A stretch of 64,000 nt of DNA from Alphaproteobacteria bacterium (GCA_026400815.1 JAPLOI010000010.1:1-64000); one strand, 5' to 3'; numbered from the stretch's first letter, positions 38,707 through 48,297 are shown. Translations and numbers: made by a program. Notes: generated by a model from the sequence alone, not told the origin.

Positions 38707-39039
38707 TCAGGCCTTGCCGGGCTCCGGCGAGAACAGGTCGGCCTTGCCGGGCTTGCCCTTCCAGTCATCGGCATCGGCCGGGGCCTCACCCTTGCGGGTG
38801 ATGTTGGGCCAGAGCGCCGCGTAGGTGCGGTTCTGCTCGGCCCAGGCGGCAGCCCTGTCGTCGCTGTCGGGCAGGATGGCCTCGGCGGGGCATTCCGGTT
38901 CGCAGACGCCGCAATCGATGCACTCGTCCGGGTGGATCACCAGCATGTTATCGCCGACGTAGAAGCAGTCCACCGGACAGACCTCCACGCAGTCCATGTA
39001 TTTGCACTTGATGCAGGCTTCGGTGACCACATAGGTCAT
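38707..39039 (-). CDS. fdxA: 7Fe-8S ferredoxin FdxA
   Basis: A 110-residue soluble electron carrier of the Azotobacter FdI type. Cluster cysteines are C9, C12?, C17 and C21/C25 in the N-terminal motif ([16 protein letters not shown]) and C40, C43, C46, C50 in [14 protein letters not shown], the pattern of one 3Fe-4S and one 4Fe-4S cluster. The C-terminal extension to residue 110 is typical. It follows the S4 protein by 33 nt and is likely co-transcribed with the helicase and S4 genes. Confidence 0.95.
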   Translation of the reverse strand: MTYVVTEACIKCKYMDCVEVCPVDCFYVGDNMLVIHPDECIDCGVCEPECPAEAILPDSDDRAAAWAEQNRTYAALWPNITRKGEAPADADDWKGKPGKADLFSPEPGKA

Positions 39040-39072
39040 CGGCGGATCTCCGGTCCGGAACTGGGGCGGCGC

Positions 39073-39414
39073 TCAGGGCTCTGAGGCCGGCGGGGGATAT
39101 GGCGCCGTTTCCGGCCCCGGGCAAGAGAGCGCGCCCGCGGGCGGGATCTCGCGGTAGAGCGTGGCGGCCTCACTGGCCGGGCCGCGGCGGGTGGCGAGCG
39201 CCAGGACCTGCAGCACGCGCACCTGGCCACGCAGGGGAAGGGTGACGACATCGCCCACGCGCAGGCGGGCATGCGGCTTCTCCGTGGGCTGGCGGTTGAT
39301 GCGCAGGCCGCCCAGGCCAACCAGGGCCGCGCAGTCTGACCGGTGCTTCATGAAGCGGGCGCACCAGAGCCATTTGTCGATGCGTTGCCAGCCAATGTCC
39401 TCGGTATCGCTCAC
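39073..39414 (-). CDS. S4-domain RNA-binding protein (Hsp15-like)
   Basis: A 113-residue protein with an S4 RNA-binding domain at about 9-70 (QRIDKWLWCARFMKHRSDCAAL ... GDVVTLPL). It resembles Hsp15/HslR, which rescues stalled 50S-peptidyl-tRNA complexes after heat shock. Located 10 nt downstream of the helicase gene and upstream of fdxA, a conserved alphaproteobacterial order. The C-terminal 30 residues are Pro-rich and probably disordered. Confidence 0.88.
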   Translation of the reverse strand: MSDTEDIGWQRIDKWLWCARFMKHRSDCAALVGLGGLRINRQPTEKPHARLRVGDVVTLPLRGQVRVLQVLALATRRGPASEAATLYREIPPAGALSCPGPETAPYPPPASEP

Positions 39415-39424
39415 GTGAAGGGCC

Positions 39425-41929
39425 TTATCGGGGAGGGCGGAGCTGGGCCAGGACGGCGAAGGGGCCGTGCGCGCGGGGGGGCTCGGCGGCCGGGGCCTCG
39501 GGCCGGCGGCGGCGCAGCGGGGTGACCATGGTAGGCGCCGCCGGGCCGAACTGGCCCGGCGCGAGGGCGGCGGCGGGCTGCACGCGGAAGCCGAGGCCGC
39601 GCAGCACGGCGGGGAGCAGGTCCAACTTGATCGACAGGCGCGGGGCGGGATCCGGCGGCAGCGGGGCCGGGCGGGCGCGGGCGGCCCAGGCCAGCTCCGC
39701 GCCGAGGCGCTCGGCGATATCGAGCCGGACGAGGACGGGGCCGGCGGTGACCCAGCCCATGGCGGCAGCGAAGCCCGGGGGCCAGGCGGGCGGTGGCGGC
39801 AGGGAGACCAGGCCGGGGTTGGCCGGCTCCGGCGCCGGCATGGCTTCGAACAGGGCCCAAAGCGCGGTGCGCAGGCGGGCGGCGCCGGGCTTGAGCATGG
39901 CCGGCATGTAGAGCGCGTGGCGGCCGGTGCGCACGCCCATGGATTTCAGCAACTGGCGCTGCTGGGGGGAGAGGTCGTGATCCGGTTCCAGCGCCGGGGT
40001 GACGCCGAGGCCTTCCGCCACGCGGTGCAGCGGGCCGCGCAAAGCCGGGGCGGCGCGGGCGGCGGTGGCGGCGAAGAGGGGGGCGAGGGCGGTGCGGAGG
40101 AACTCGTCCAGGAAGCGTTGCAGCCGGGTGCGCAGGCGTTCGCGCTGGGCGCCATCGAGCAGCGGGCTGTCTTTCACCTCCACCAGGGGGCGCAGGCGGG
40201 AGGCACCGGGGCGCAGGGTGGCGATGGCGTGCCCATCCCACAGCAGGGCGGGCGGGGACAGCCGCAGGGTGATGTCTTCGTCCGGGGCGGCTTCCAGGCG
40301 GGCGACGCGGCGCGGGATCTCCTCGCCCAGGGCGCGGCGGGCGGCGCGCAGGACGAGCTTGCGTTCCTCGCCTTCCGTGTCCGGGTCCGGCGCGAAGATG
40401 AAGCCCTCGATATGGCCGACCGGGTGGCCTTCCACGATCACCTCGCCGCGACGGGTGACGGCGGAGAGCAGGGCTTCGGAGGCACCGGGGTCGAGGCGGC
40501 GCATCAGCAGCGCGGCGCGGCGATCGACGAAACGGGCGGTGAGCTTTTCGTGCAGGGCGTCCGACAACAGGTCTTCGGCCTCACGGGCGCGGGCCTGCCA
40601 GTGCAGCGCGTCGCGCACCCAATCGGTGCGGGCGGCGATGTAGGACCAGACGCGCACGCCGGAGAGGCGCTGCATCAGCGTGTCGATATCGCCATCCGCA
40701 CGGGTGAGGGCGGCGATCTGGCCGGCGATCCAGTCGGTGGGGATGGCGCCTTCCTTCACCACATGGGCGAAGATACGGGCACAGAGGCGGGCGTGGCTGT
40801 CATCGGCGATCTTGCGGAAATCCGGCACCTGGCAGGCATCCCACAGCGTGCGCAGGCGGGCGCGGCCGCGGGCCAGGGCGCGGATATCGGGGTCCCGGGC
40901 CAGGGTGGAGAGGGTTTCGAGGTCGCTGGCCTCGTTGCCGCGGACCAGGATAGGGACCGGGGGCGGGGTCAGGAGGGAGGCCAGCAGCGCGTCGATATGG
41001 GAGAAATCCAGCGTGTTGTTGCGCCAGACGAGGTGGGTCAGCGGCTCGAAGCTGTGGCCTTCAACGGCGCGGACCAGCTCGTCCTCCAGCGGGCGGCATT
41101 GGCCGGTGGTGCCGAAGGTGCCGTCGCGCATGCCGCGGCCGGCGCGGCCGGCGATCTGGGCGACCTCAGTGGCCAGCAGCGGGCGGGGGCGGTGGCCGTC
41201 GAACTTGGACAGGCCGGCGAAGGCGACGTGGTTCACGTCCATGTTCAGGCCCATGCCGATCGCATCGGTGGCGACGAGGAAATCCACTTCCTTGTCCTGG
41301 TAGAGCGCGACCTGGGCGTTGCGGGTGCGGGGGCTGAGGCGGCCCATCACCACGGCGCAACCGCCGCGGCGGCGGCGGATGGCTTCCGCAATGGCGTAGA
41401 CCTCGGCGGCGCTGAAGGCGACCACAGCGCTGCGCGGCGGCAGCTTGGTGAGCTTGGCCGGGCCGATATGGGTGAGCTGGGAAAGGCGGGGGCGGGTTTC
41501 GACCAGGAGGCCGGGGACGAGGCGTTGCAGCAGGGGGCGGATGGTCTCCGCACCCAGGAACATGGTTTCCACCAGGCCGCGGGCGTGCAGCACGCGGTCG
41601 GTGAAGACGTGGCCGCGATCCGGGTCCGCGCAGAGCTGGACTTCATCGACCGCGAGGAATTCCACGCGGCGGTCGAGCGGCATGGCCTCCACCGTGCAGG
41701 CGAACCAGCGGGCCTCGGGCGGGACGATCTTTTCCTCGCCGGTGATGAGGGCGACGTGGCGCGCCCCCTTGCGGGCGACCATGCGGTCGTAGTTCTCGCG
41801 GGCCAGCAGGCGCAGCGGGAAGCCGATGATGCCGGAGGCGTGCGCCAGCATCCTCTCGATCGCTAAGTGCGTCTTTCCCGTGTTGGTGGGGCCGAGCACG
41901 GCCTTCACCCGGGGAGCAAATCCCGTCAT
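39425..41929 (-). CDS. SUV3-like superfamily 2 RNA helicase
   Basis: An 834-residue helicase related to mitochondrial SUV3. Walker A is GPTNTGKT (13-20), motif II is DEVQ (95-98), motif VI sits in the second RecA domain (QIAGRAGRGMRDG), followed by the helical and C-terminal regions. Mitochondrial SUV3 works with the RNA degradosome; the bacterial protein's role is presumed RNA metabolism. The C-terminal 100 residues are Pro/Arg-rich. Divergent from htpG; first gene of the helicase-S4-fdxA-carD run. Confidence 0.9.
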   Translation of the reverse strand: MTGFAPRVKAVLGPTNTGKTHLAIERMLAHASGIIGFPLRLLARENYDRMVARKGARHVALITGEEKIVPPEARWFACTVEAMPLDRRVEFLAVDEVQLCADPDRGHVFTDRVLHARGLVETMFLGAETIRPLLQRLVPGLLVETRPRLSQLTHIGPAKLTKLPPRSAVVAFSAAEVYAIAEAIRRRRGGCAVVMGRLSPRTRNAQVALYQDKEVDFLVATDAIGMGLNMDVNHVAFAGLSKFDGHRPRPLLATEVAQIAGRAGRGMRDGTFGTTGQCRPLEDELVRAVEGHSFEPLTHLVWRNNTLDFSHIDALLASLLTPPPVPILVRGNEASDLETLSTLARDPDIRALARGRARLRTLWDACQVPDFRKIADDSHARLCARIFAHVVKEGAIPTDWIAGQIAALTRADGDIDTLMQRLSGVRVWSYIAARTDWVRDALHWQARAREAEDLLSDALHEKLTARFVDRRAALLMRRLDPGASEALLSAVTRRGEVIVEGHPVGHIEGFIFAPDPDTEGEERKLVLRAARRALGEEIPRRVARLEAAPDEDITLRLSPPALLWDGHAIATLRPGASRLRPLVEVKDSPLLDGAQRERLRTRLQRFLDEFLRTALAPLFAATAARAAPALRGPLHRVAEGLGVTPALEPDHDLSPQQRQLLKSMGVRTGRHALYMPAMLKPGAARLRTALWALFEAMPAPEPANPGLVSLPPPPAWPPGFAAAMGWVTAGPVLVRLDIAERLGAELAWAARARPAPLPPDPAPRLSIKLDLLPAVLRGLGFRVQPAAALAPGQFGPAAPTMVTPLRRRRPEAPAAEPPRAHGPFAVLAQLRPPR

Positions 41930-41993
41930 GCACTTATGGTTGGATGCTGCGCTGCAAAATGCAAGCCAGCCATGATGACGGGCCGATGAAGTC

Positions 41994-42021
41994 GTTGAAA
42001 CAGCACGGACGCCCTACATAT
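41994..42021 (+). promoter_or_regulatory. Candidate heat-shock promoter of htpG
   Basis: GTTGAAA (41994-42000), 12 nt, then CCTACATAT (42013-42021) resembles the sigma-32 pattern CTTGAAA-N12/14-CCnnATnT, about 40 nt before the htpG start. The first base departs from consensus. Position and target support it. Confidence 0.4.
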
Positions 42022-42059
42022 CCAGGCACGAATCGATCGGCTTGCGTGGAGCGTGGACC

Positions 42060-43916
42060 ATGACGACAGACGACCAGACGGTGGAACGGCATGATTTCGG
42101 GGCCGAGGTGGGGCGGTTGCTCGACCTTGTGGTGCACTCGCTGTACTCGGAGCGGGAGATCTTCCTGCGCGAATTGGTCGCCAATGCGGCCGACGCGACC
42201 GACCGGCGGCGCTTCGAGGCGCTGACGACTGCGGCGCTGACCCCGCCGGAGGGAGCCTGCGTGCGGATCGTGCCGGACAAGGGCGGGCGGACGCTGACAA
42301 TCCTGGATGACGGGATCGGGATGGATCGGGCGGAGCTGATCGCCAATCTGGGCACGATCGCACGTTCCGGCACGCGCGCCTTCGGGGAGACGCTGAAGGA
42401 GGCGGCGCCGGAGCAGCGGGTGAACCTGATCGGGCAGTTCGGCGTTGGGTTCTACTCCGCGTTCATGGTGGCCGACCGGGTGGAAGTGACCTCGCGCAAG
42501 GCGGGTTCTGACGATGCCTGGACCTGGGCGAGCGAGGGGGCCGGGCAGTTCACGCTGGCGCCGGCGAGCCGCGAGCAGGCGGGCACGGAGATCGTGCTGC
42601 ACCTGAAGGCGGATGCGGACGAGTATCTGGACCCGATGCGGCTTGAGGCGGTGGTGCGCAAATGGGCCGATCACGTGACGATCCCGGTGATGATCGCGCG
42701 CGATGGCGAGGATGTGGCAGCGAACGAGGGCACGGCGCTGTGGCGCAAGAGCCGCTCGGAGCTGACGGAGGAGAACTACACCGACTTCTACCGCGGCATC
42801 GGCCTGTATTTCGACGCACCGGCGGCCACGGTGCACTGGCGCGCGGAAGGGATGGTGGAATTCCATGCCCTGCTGTTCATCCCCGGCATGAAGCCGTTCG
42901 AGCCCGGCGGGGAGCAGGAGCGCGTGTCTCGCGTGCGGCTGCACGTGAAGCGGATGTTCATCACCGACCGGGCGGAGCTGCTGCCGGTGTGGCTGCGGTT
43001 CATCCAGGGCGTGGTGGATACCGACGACCTGCCGCTGAACGTCTCGCGCGAGATGCTGCAGGCCACGCCGGTGCTGGCGCGCATCCGCAAGGCCGTCACC
43101 AACCGGGCGATCACGGAGCTGAAGAGCCAGGCCAAGGACGCCGAAGGCTACGCGAAGATCTGGAACAATTTCGGCTCGATCATCAAGGAAGGCGCCTGGG
43201 AGGATGCCGAGCACCGGGCCGATATCGCCGGGCTGCTGCGCTTTGCCTCCTCCACGCAGGACGGCCTGGTTTCCTTCGCCGACTACGTGGCGCGGATGAA
43301 GGAAGGGCAGGAGGCGATCTACTACCTGGCCGGGGACGACGTGGCGTCGCTGAAGCGGTCTTCGCAGCTGGAGGGGTTCCGGGCGCGCGGGATCGAGGTG
43401 CTGCTGATGGCGGATTCCATCGATGCGTTCTGGCCGGAGCGGCTGGACGGGTTCGAGGGCAAGACGCTGGTGAGCGTGACACAGGGCGCGGCGGACCTGG
43501 CGAAGATCGCGCCCACGGAGGCGCCCGAGGGCGAGGCGGCGGAGACGGAAGCGCTGGTGCCGGCGCTGAAGGCAGCCCTGGGCGATGCGGTCTCCGACGT
43601 GCGCACGACAGACCGGCTGGTGGACAGCGCGGTGGTGCTGGCGGCCGGTGGCGCCGGGGCGGATTTGCAGATGCAACGGCTGCTGCGCCGCGCCGGGCGC
43701 GCGGGCATGACCGGGGCGCCGGTGCTGGAGATCAATCCGCGGCACGGGCTGATCGCGGCGCTGGCCGCACAGGTGGCGGCCGGGGAGGATATCGGCGCCA
43801 GCGCGGGCATGCTGCTGGACCTCGCACGCATCCAGGACGGCGATGCGCCGCGCGACCCCGCGGAGTTCGCCCGGGCGGTGGAGGCACGGCTGGCAGAGGC
43901 GCTGGCGCGGGGGTAA
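42060..43916 (+). CDS. htpG: Molecular chaperone HtpG (Hsp90)
   Basis: A 618-residue Hsp90. The N-terminal GHKL ATPase domain shows [31 protein letters not shown] and [14 protein letters not shown]; the middle domain has the catalytic-loop region [10 protein letters not shown]; the C-terminal dimerisation domain follows. Length is normal. ATG 42060 ([20 protein letters not shown]) is chosen over an ATG 18 nt upstream because it matches homologues. Classic terminator downstream. Divergent from the helicase, with a 130-nt shared promoter region. Confidence 0.97.
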   Translation: MTTDDQTVERHDFGAEVGRLLDLVVHSLYSEREIFLRELVANAADATDRRRFEALTTAALTPPEGACVRIVPDKGGRTLTILDDGIGMDRAELIANLGTIARSGTRAFGETLKEAAPEQRVNLIGQFGVGFYSAFMVADRVEVTSRKAGSDDAWTWASEGAGQFTLAPASREQAGTEIVLHLKADADEYLDPMRLEAVVRKWADHVTIPVMIARDGEDVAANEGTALWRKSRSELTEENYTDFYRGIGLYFDAPAATVHWRAEGMVEFHALLFIPGMKPFEPGGEQERVSRVRLHVKRMFITDRAELLPVWLRFIQGVVDTDDLPLNVSREMLQATPVLARIRKAVTNRAITELKSQAKDAEGYAKIWNNFGSIIKEGAWEDAEHRADIAGLLRFASSTQDGLVSFADYVARMKEGQEAIYYLAGDDVASLKRSSQLEGFRARGIEVLLMADSIDAFWPERLDGFEGKTLVSVTQGAADLAKIAPTEAPEGEAAETEALVPALKAALGDAVSDVRTTDRLVDSAVVLAAGGAGADLQMQRLLRRAGRAGMTGAPVLEINPRHGLIAALAAQVAAGEDIGASAGMLLDLARIQDGDAPRDPAEFARAVEARLAEALARG

Positions 43917-43930
43917 GCCCCCCGCGCGAA

Positions 43931-43972
43931 TGCCGGGGCGTGGCCTGCATGCCCCGGCACTCATTTCATTTT
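43931..43972 (+). terminator. Terminator of htpG, with a remnant of the AT-rich element
   Basis: Stem TGCCGGGGC (43931-43939) and GCCCCGGCA (43951-43959) followed by a T-rich stretch. Just after it, TTTGAAAAAGAACCGC (about 43970-43986) resembles the right end of the AT-rich triple-hairpin elements. Farther on, an 8-bp inverted repeat GTTACGGA / TCCGTAAC (44008-44015, 44043-44050) and a second one GACACC-GT-GGTGTC (44065-44078) precede the aminopeptidase gene. Confidence 0.7.
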
Positions 43973-44137
43973 GAAAAAGAACCGCAAAACGGTGACTCTT
44001 CAGACAGGTTACGGATATTTTAGCAACATTACGTCTGCCAACTCCGTAACGAGCTTGTCTTCCTGACACCGTGGTGTCATGTGAAGCGGAGACGAATCGG
44101 CTCCGTGGGAGACGAGGCACGACTGAAAGGTGTGGCG

Positions 44138-45520
44138 ATGTCCGACCAGGGGCTGCCGTTCATCGGGGATGCACAGGGCGCAAGGATTGTGCATGCCGTC
44201 CGGCCGGCGGGGTTGGAGGCGTGGCTCACCGGGTTGCCCGCCGCGCAGGCGGCGTTCCTGCGCGGCAGCGGGTTCGCGGCCAAGGCGCAGGAGCTGCGGT
44301 TGCTGCCGGGGCCAGAGGGCGTGGCAGGCGCGGTGCTGGGGCTGGGCCAGGAGCGCGGGCCGCATGGCTTCGGCGCCCTGCCCTTCGGGCTGCCGGAAGG
44401 CGACTGGGCGCTGGCCCCGGGCGATTACGACAGGGAGGCGGCGGTACTCGGCTTCGGGCTGGGGGCCTATCGCTACAGCGCGTTCCGTGCGCCGCGGCGT
44501 GCGCCGGCGCGGCTGGTGGTGGGTGCGGGCGCCGGGCGGGCGGTGTCTCAGGCCAGTGCCGCATGGCGGGTGCGTGACCTGATCAATGCCCCGGCCAACC
44601 TGCTGGGCCCGGCGGAACTGGCGGCCGCCGCGGTGGCCCTGGCCGATGCACACAAGGCCGCCTGGATGCTGACCGAAGGTCCGGAGCTGGAGCGGGAATA
44701 TCCCACGGTGGCCGCGGTGGGCCGCGGTTCCGAGCGGGCACCGGTGGTGGCGACGTTCCGTTGGCAGGGCAGCAAGGCGGCAGCCGATGCGCCGTTGGTC
44801 TCTCTGTGCGGCAAGGGCGTGTGCTTCGACACCGGCGGGTATGACCTGAAGCCGGCCAGCGGCATGTTGCGGATGAAGAAAGACATGGGCGGGGCGGCCA
44901 CGGTGCTGGGCCTGGCGCAGTTGATCATGGAAGCCGACCTGCCGGTGCGGCTGGTGGTGCGGATCGGTTGCGTGGAGAATTCCGTGTCTGGCCGGGCGAT
45001 GCGGCCACTGGATGTGATCCGCACCCGGCGTGGCCTGGCCGTGGAAGTGGGCAACACCGATGCCGAGGGCCGGCTGGTGCTGTGCGACCTGCTGGCCGAG
45101 GCGTCGGACGAGGCGCCGGCACTGCTGGTAGATTGCGCGACCCTGACCGGCGCTGCGCGGGTGGCGGTGGGGCCGGACCTGCCGGCCTACTTCACCAATG
45201 ATGACGGCTGGGCGGCGGCGCTGGAGGCCGCTTCGGTGCGCCAGCATGATCCCGTTTGGCGGCTGCCGTTGTGGGATGGGTATGATTCCTGGCTCGACAG
45301 CCCGGTGGCCGACCTCAACAACGTGTCCTCCCGCCCCATGGCCGGGGCAGTGGTTGCAGCTTTATTCATGCGTCGATTCCTTGCACCCGGAACTTCCTGG
45401 CTCCATTTCGATCTCTATGCATGGAACGACTCCTCCCGCCCCGGACGACCGGAGGGAGGCGAGGCCCAGGCGATGCGAGCCGTCTGCGCCGCGATCGAGG
45501 CGAAACTGCTCGGCGCCTGA
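44138..45520 (+). CDS. M17 leucyl aminopeptidase family protein
   Basis: A 460-residue cytosolic metallo-aminopeptidase (PepA/PepB family). Two-metal site motifs are present: GKGVCFDTGGYDLKP, MKKDMGGAA and the signature NTDAEGRL. The C-terminal catalytic domain is complete; the N-terminal domain (1-150) is of the shorter, PepB-like kind. ATG 44138 (MSDQGLPFIGDAQ) has GAAAGG 8 nt upstream; an upstream ATG at 44081 is in a poorly conserved stretch. It removes N-terminal residues from peptides and fits with the peptide-uptake genes elsewhere in the window, though linkage is loose. Confidence 0.92.
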   Translation: MSDQGLPFIGDAQGARIVHAVRPAGLEAWLTGLPAAQAAFLRGSGFAAKAQELRLLPGPEGVAGAVLGLGQERGPHGFGALPFGLPEGDWALAPGDYDREAAVLGFGLGAYRYSAFRAPRRAPARLVVGAGAGRAVSQASAAWRVRDLINAPANLLGPAELAAAAVALADAHKAAWMLTEGPELEREYPTVAAVGRGSERAPVVATFRWQGSKAAADAPLVSLCGKGVCFDTGGYDLKPASGMLRMKKDMGGAATVLGLAQLIMEADLPVRLVVRIGCVENSVSGRAMRPLDVIRTRRGLAVEVGNTDAEGRLVLCDLLAEASDEAPALLVDCATLTGAARVAVGPDLPAYFTNDDGWAAALEAASVRQHDPVWRLPLWDGYDSWLDSPVADLNNVSSRPMAGAVVAALFMRRFLAPGTSWLHFDLYAWNDSSRPGRPEGGEAQAMRAVCAAIEAKLLGA

Positions 45521-45636
45521 TACGCCGACCCACTTGGGGAGCGCCGCCGGATGCGCCCCCACCGCAAGAACGCCGCGCCCTGGATCTGTTCGGGCGGGGC
45601 GACCCAAGACGGTACTCACTCTGAAAGGACCCTGTT

Positions 45637-46026
45637 ATGGCTGCCAACGCGACTCCCGAGAACCTGGTGGGCGTGCTGCGAGATACGGTGGTCGCGCTGG
45701 TGCGTCGCGACGGGCCGGATCTGTCGGCGCGCCAGCTCGGCGTTTTCCTCACCTGCTACCTGCAGGAAGGCGCACACACGGTGCGTGGCCTCGCGGCCGA
45801 GCTGAACGTTTCCAAGCCCGCCATCACCCGCGCGCTGGACCGGCTGGGCGAGCTGGACCTCGCCCGCCGCAAGGTGGACCCGATGGACCGGCGCTCCGTG
45901 CTGGTGCAGCGCACGCTGAAGGGCACTGCCTTCCTGCGTGACCTGCGCAGCATCATGGCCGAGGCGCAGGCCACGGCGCGCAAGGCCGCCGGGGCCGAGG
46001 CGCCGAAGAAGGTTGCGAACGGCTAA
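45637..46026 (+). CDS. MarR-family transcriptional regulator
   Basis: A 129-residue winged-helix regulator. The DNA-binding region HTVRGLAAELNVSKPAITRALDRLGELDLARRKVDPMDRRS (shown here only by its ends: HTVRGLAAEL ... VDPMDRRS) at about 47-88 includes the wing motif DxRS. The C-terminal helix is Ala/Lys-rich. AAAGGA lies about 9 nt before the ATG. It lies between the aminopeptidase and the polysaccharide deacetylase, all on the plus strand; target genes are unknown. Confidence 0.9.
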   Translation: MAANATPENLVGVLRDTVVALVRRDGPDLSARQLGVFLTCYLQEGAHTVRGLAAELNVSKPAITRALDRLGELDLARRKVDPMDRRSVLVQRTLKGTAFLRDLRSIMAEAQATARKAAGAEAPKKVANG

Positions 46027-46154
46027 GGCTGCGTCACCGCCATTCCGATCCGGCCGGGTCCTACAGGGGGGCCCCGACCGATCTGGAATGGCGTGTGGGA
46101 ATGGCTGGCGGGGAATGGCTGGCGGGATCGCCGCGCGCGTGATGTGATGCGGGG

Positions 46155-47102
46155 ATGGTAAATCCCTACGATCCCGCGATTTCCGGCTATCCGCGCGACA
46201 TGGTCGGCTATGGCCGCAATCCGCCCGACCCTCGCTGGCCCGGGGGCGCGCTGCTCGCGCTGAACATCGTGGTGAACTACGAGGAAGGCGGCGAGAGCAG
46301 CGTGCTGCATGGCGACCCGCAATCGGTCTCCTTCCTCACCGAGCATATCACCGCCCCCGTGGTCGGCCGCCGGGCGCTGACGGCGGAAAGCCTGTGGGAA
46401 TACGGCAGCCGCGTGGGGTTCTGGCGGCTGTGGCGCGTGCTGACGCGGCGCCGCCTGGCCACCACCTGCTATGGCGTGACCATGGCGCTGGGCCGCAACC
46501 CGGAGGCGGTGGCGGCGATGAACGAGGCGGGCTGGGAGATCGCCAGCCACGGGCTGCGCTGGAACATCGATGCGCCAGCCGATGAGGAAGGCGAACGAGC
46601 CGAGATCGCGCATACGCTGGCGTTGCACCAGGAGATCACGGGGGCGCCGGCGCTGGGCTGGTACAACCGCTCCTCCGCCCGCACCTACAAGCTGCTCAGC
46701 GAGCATGGCGGGCTGCTGTATTTCGCCGACAACTATGCCGACGACCTGCCGTTCTGGGCCGATGTGGCCGGCACGCCAGAACTGTTCGTGCCCTATACGC
46801 TGGAAGCCAACGACATGCGCTTCGCGGTGCCCGGCGGGTTCCCGGATGGCGATGCGTTCTTCACCTACCTGAAGGACACGTTCGATGTGCTCTACCGGGA
46901 TGGGCAGGAGGGGCGGCCGCGGATGATGAGCCTGGGGCTGCACGGGCGGCTGGCCGGGCGCCCGGGCCGCACGGCGGCGCTGGAGCGCTTCCTGGATTAT
47001 GTGGGCAGCCACGAGCGTGTGTGGGTGGCATCACGGGCCGATATCGCGCGGCACTGGCGGGCGAATTTCCCGCCGCCGGCGACGATCGTGCAGCGCTGGT
47101 AG
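46155..47102 (+). CDS. Polysaccharide deacetylase family protein, allantoinase PuuE-like
   Basis: A 315-residue NodB-fold protein of the PuuE group. The typical N-terminus DMVGYGRNPPDPRWPGGALLALN (ends DMVGYGRNPP ... ALLALN), VVNYEEGGE and the EIASHGLRW segment with the catalytic-site His are present. PuuE members hydrolyse allantoin; others deacetylate sugar polymers. No other purine-ring catabolic gene lies nearby, so allantoinase activity is tentative. Starts with ATG... the first codon at 46155 is preceded by a weak GGGG ribosome-binding site. Confidence 0.85.
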   Translation: MVNPYDPAISGYPRDMVGYGRNPPDPRWPGGALLALNIVVNYEEGGESSVLHGDPQSVSFLTEHITAPVVGRRALTAESLWEYGSRVGFWRLWRVLTRRRLATTCYGVTMALGRNPEAVAAMNEAGWEIASHGLRWNIDAPADEEGERAEIAHTLALHQEITGAPALGWYNRSSARTYKLLSEHGGLLYFADNYADDLPFWADVAGTPELFVPYTLEANDMRFAVPGGFPDGDAFFTYLKDTFDVLYRDGQEGRPRMMSLGLHGRLAGRPGRTAALERFLDYVGSHERVWVASRADIARHWRANFPPPATIVQRW

Positions 47103-47196
47103 CACGCGGCCCCGCCGGGAAACCGGGCGGTGCAACGGTTTGTTTACGCGGCGGCATCAGGGTGTGGGGCCTTTACGCCCAGGAGTTGCCCCGACC

Positions 47197-48297
47197 ATGC
47201 CGGATGCATCGAGCATCGCAGCACCCGCGCCGCACCTGGCCAGCGACGCGGTTCTGGACCTGCTGACCCGCTGGCTGGCGCTGGGCGGGATGCAGCAGCG
47301 CGCCTTCCTGGCGATGACGGAAGAGATCAGCGCGACCTCCCACCTGATCGAGGACAGCACCGCGACGCTGACCGCACGGTTCCGCGACCTGGCGCGCACC
47401 GCGGTGGTGCAGGCCGAGCGGGTGCGCGGCATGGCGGCGATCGCGCGCGAAGTGGAGGTAGGCGGCACGCGAATGGCCACCACCGATGTGGTGGCGATGG
47501 TCGAGACCGCGGTGGCGGAAGCCGGCGAGGGGCTGCGCCGCATCTCCGGCCAGGCCGGCGCCATGGTGCAGGCGCTGGACACCGTGGTGGACGACATGGT
47601 GGAGGTGGAGAAGCTCGTTGCCGAGATCGAGAAGATCAACACCAAGGCGCGCTACGTGGCCCTGAACGCGGCGATCGAGGCGCACCGAGGCGATGGCGTC
47701 GGCGACGGCGGCGGGGGCACCGGCGGCGCGTTCAAGGTGATCGCGCATGAGCTGAAGGATCTGTCGCTGCAGACCGATGGGATCTCCCGCCAGGTGCGGG
47801 AGCGGGTGGGCGTGATTGCCCGTTCCGTGCACTCGGCACACCAGCGCCTGCGCGGCGTGGCGGAATCGGGCACCGGCGAGGAAAGCGCCACCCGGGCGCA
47901 GCTGGATGCGGTACTGGCCGGGCTGGTGGCGCAGAACGGCGCGATGACGGCGATCCTCGACGAAAGCTCCACCGCGTCGGACGAGATCGCGGAGACGGTG
48001 TCCGGCCTGGTGACGGGCGCGCAGTTCCAGGACCGTGCCTCCCAGCACTTGGCGCATGTGGCGGATGCGCTGCAGGCGGTGGGGGCGATGGCAACCGGGC
48101 TCGGCGATGAGACCAGGGCGGGGGTGCCCGGGTTGCCGGAGCCGGACGAGGCGGCCGAGCACGCCCTGATCGATCGGTTGCTGCACGGCCAGACGCTGAG
48201 CGCGGTGCGGCGGCGCTTCGTGGATCGGCTGCAGGGCGGGCGGGCCGAGTTGGCGGTCGCGGAGGCTGATGCGGGCGGCGACGTAGAGCTTTTCTGA
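47197..48297 (+). CDS. Soluble MCP-like chemotaxis protein with CheZ-type FQDxxxQ motif
   Basis: A 366-residue protein without membrane helices. It has a long helical hairpin as in receptor signalling domains; the tip starts normally (VALNAAIEAHRGDG, about 155-168) but the usual AGEQGRG segment is replaced by a Gly-rich loop (about 166-178). Downstream, residues 277-283 read FQDRASQ. The spacing of Asp279 and Gln283 equals that of the catalytic Asp and Gln in the CheY-P phosphatase CheZ (FQDLTGQ). Phosphatase activity is a hypothesis. AGGAG at 47181-47185 supports ATG 47197. First gene of the chemotaxis operon. Confidence 0.8.
   Translation: MPDASSIAAPAPHLASDAVLDLLTRWLALGGMQQRAFLAMTEEISATSHLIEDSTATLTARFRDLARTAVVQAERVRGMAAIAREVEVGGTRMATTDVVAMVETAVAEAGEGLRRISGQAGAMVQALDTVVDDMVEVEKLVAEIEKINTKARYVALNAAIEAHRGDGVGDGGGGTGGAFKVIAHELKDLSLQTDGISRQVRERVGVIARSVHSAHQRLRGVAESGTGEESATRAQLDAVLAGLVAQNGAMTAILDESSTASDEIAETVSGLVTGAQFQDRASQHLAHVADALQAVGAMATGLGDETRAGVPGLPEPDEAAEHALIDRLLHGQTLSAVRRRFVDRLQGGRAELAVAEADAGGDVELF

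Noticed and set aside
39467-41866. Plus-strand open frame of 799 codons opposite the helicase
   Set aside because: Gly/Ala/Arg/Asp-rich shadow of a gene with clear helicase motifs.
41934-44120. Minus-strand open frame opposite htpG
   Set aside because: Arg/His/Leu-rich antisense translation with no recognisable domain; htpG is complete on the other strand.
46155-47102. A purine-catabolism cluster around the PuuE-like gene
   Set aside because: No other ureide or purine genes lie nearby, so only the family assignment is kept.
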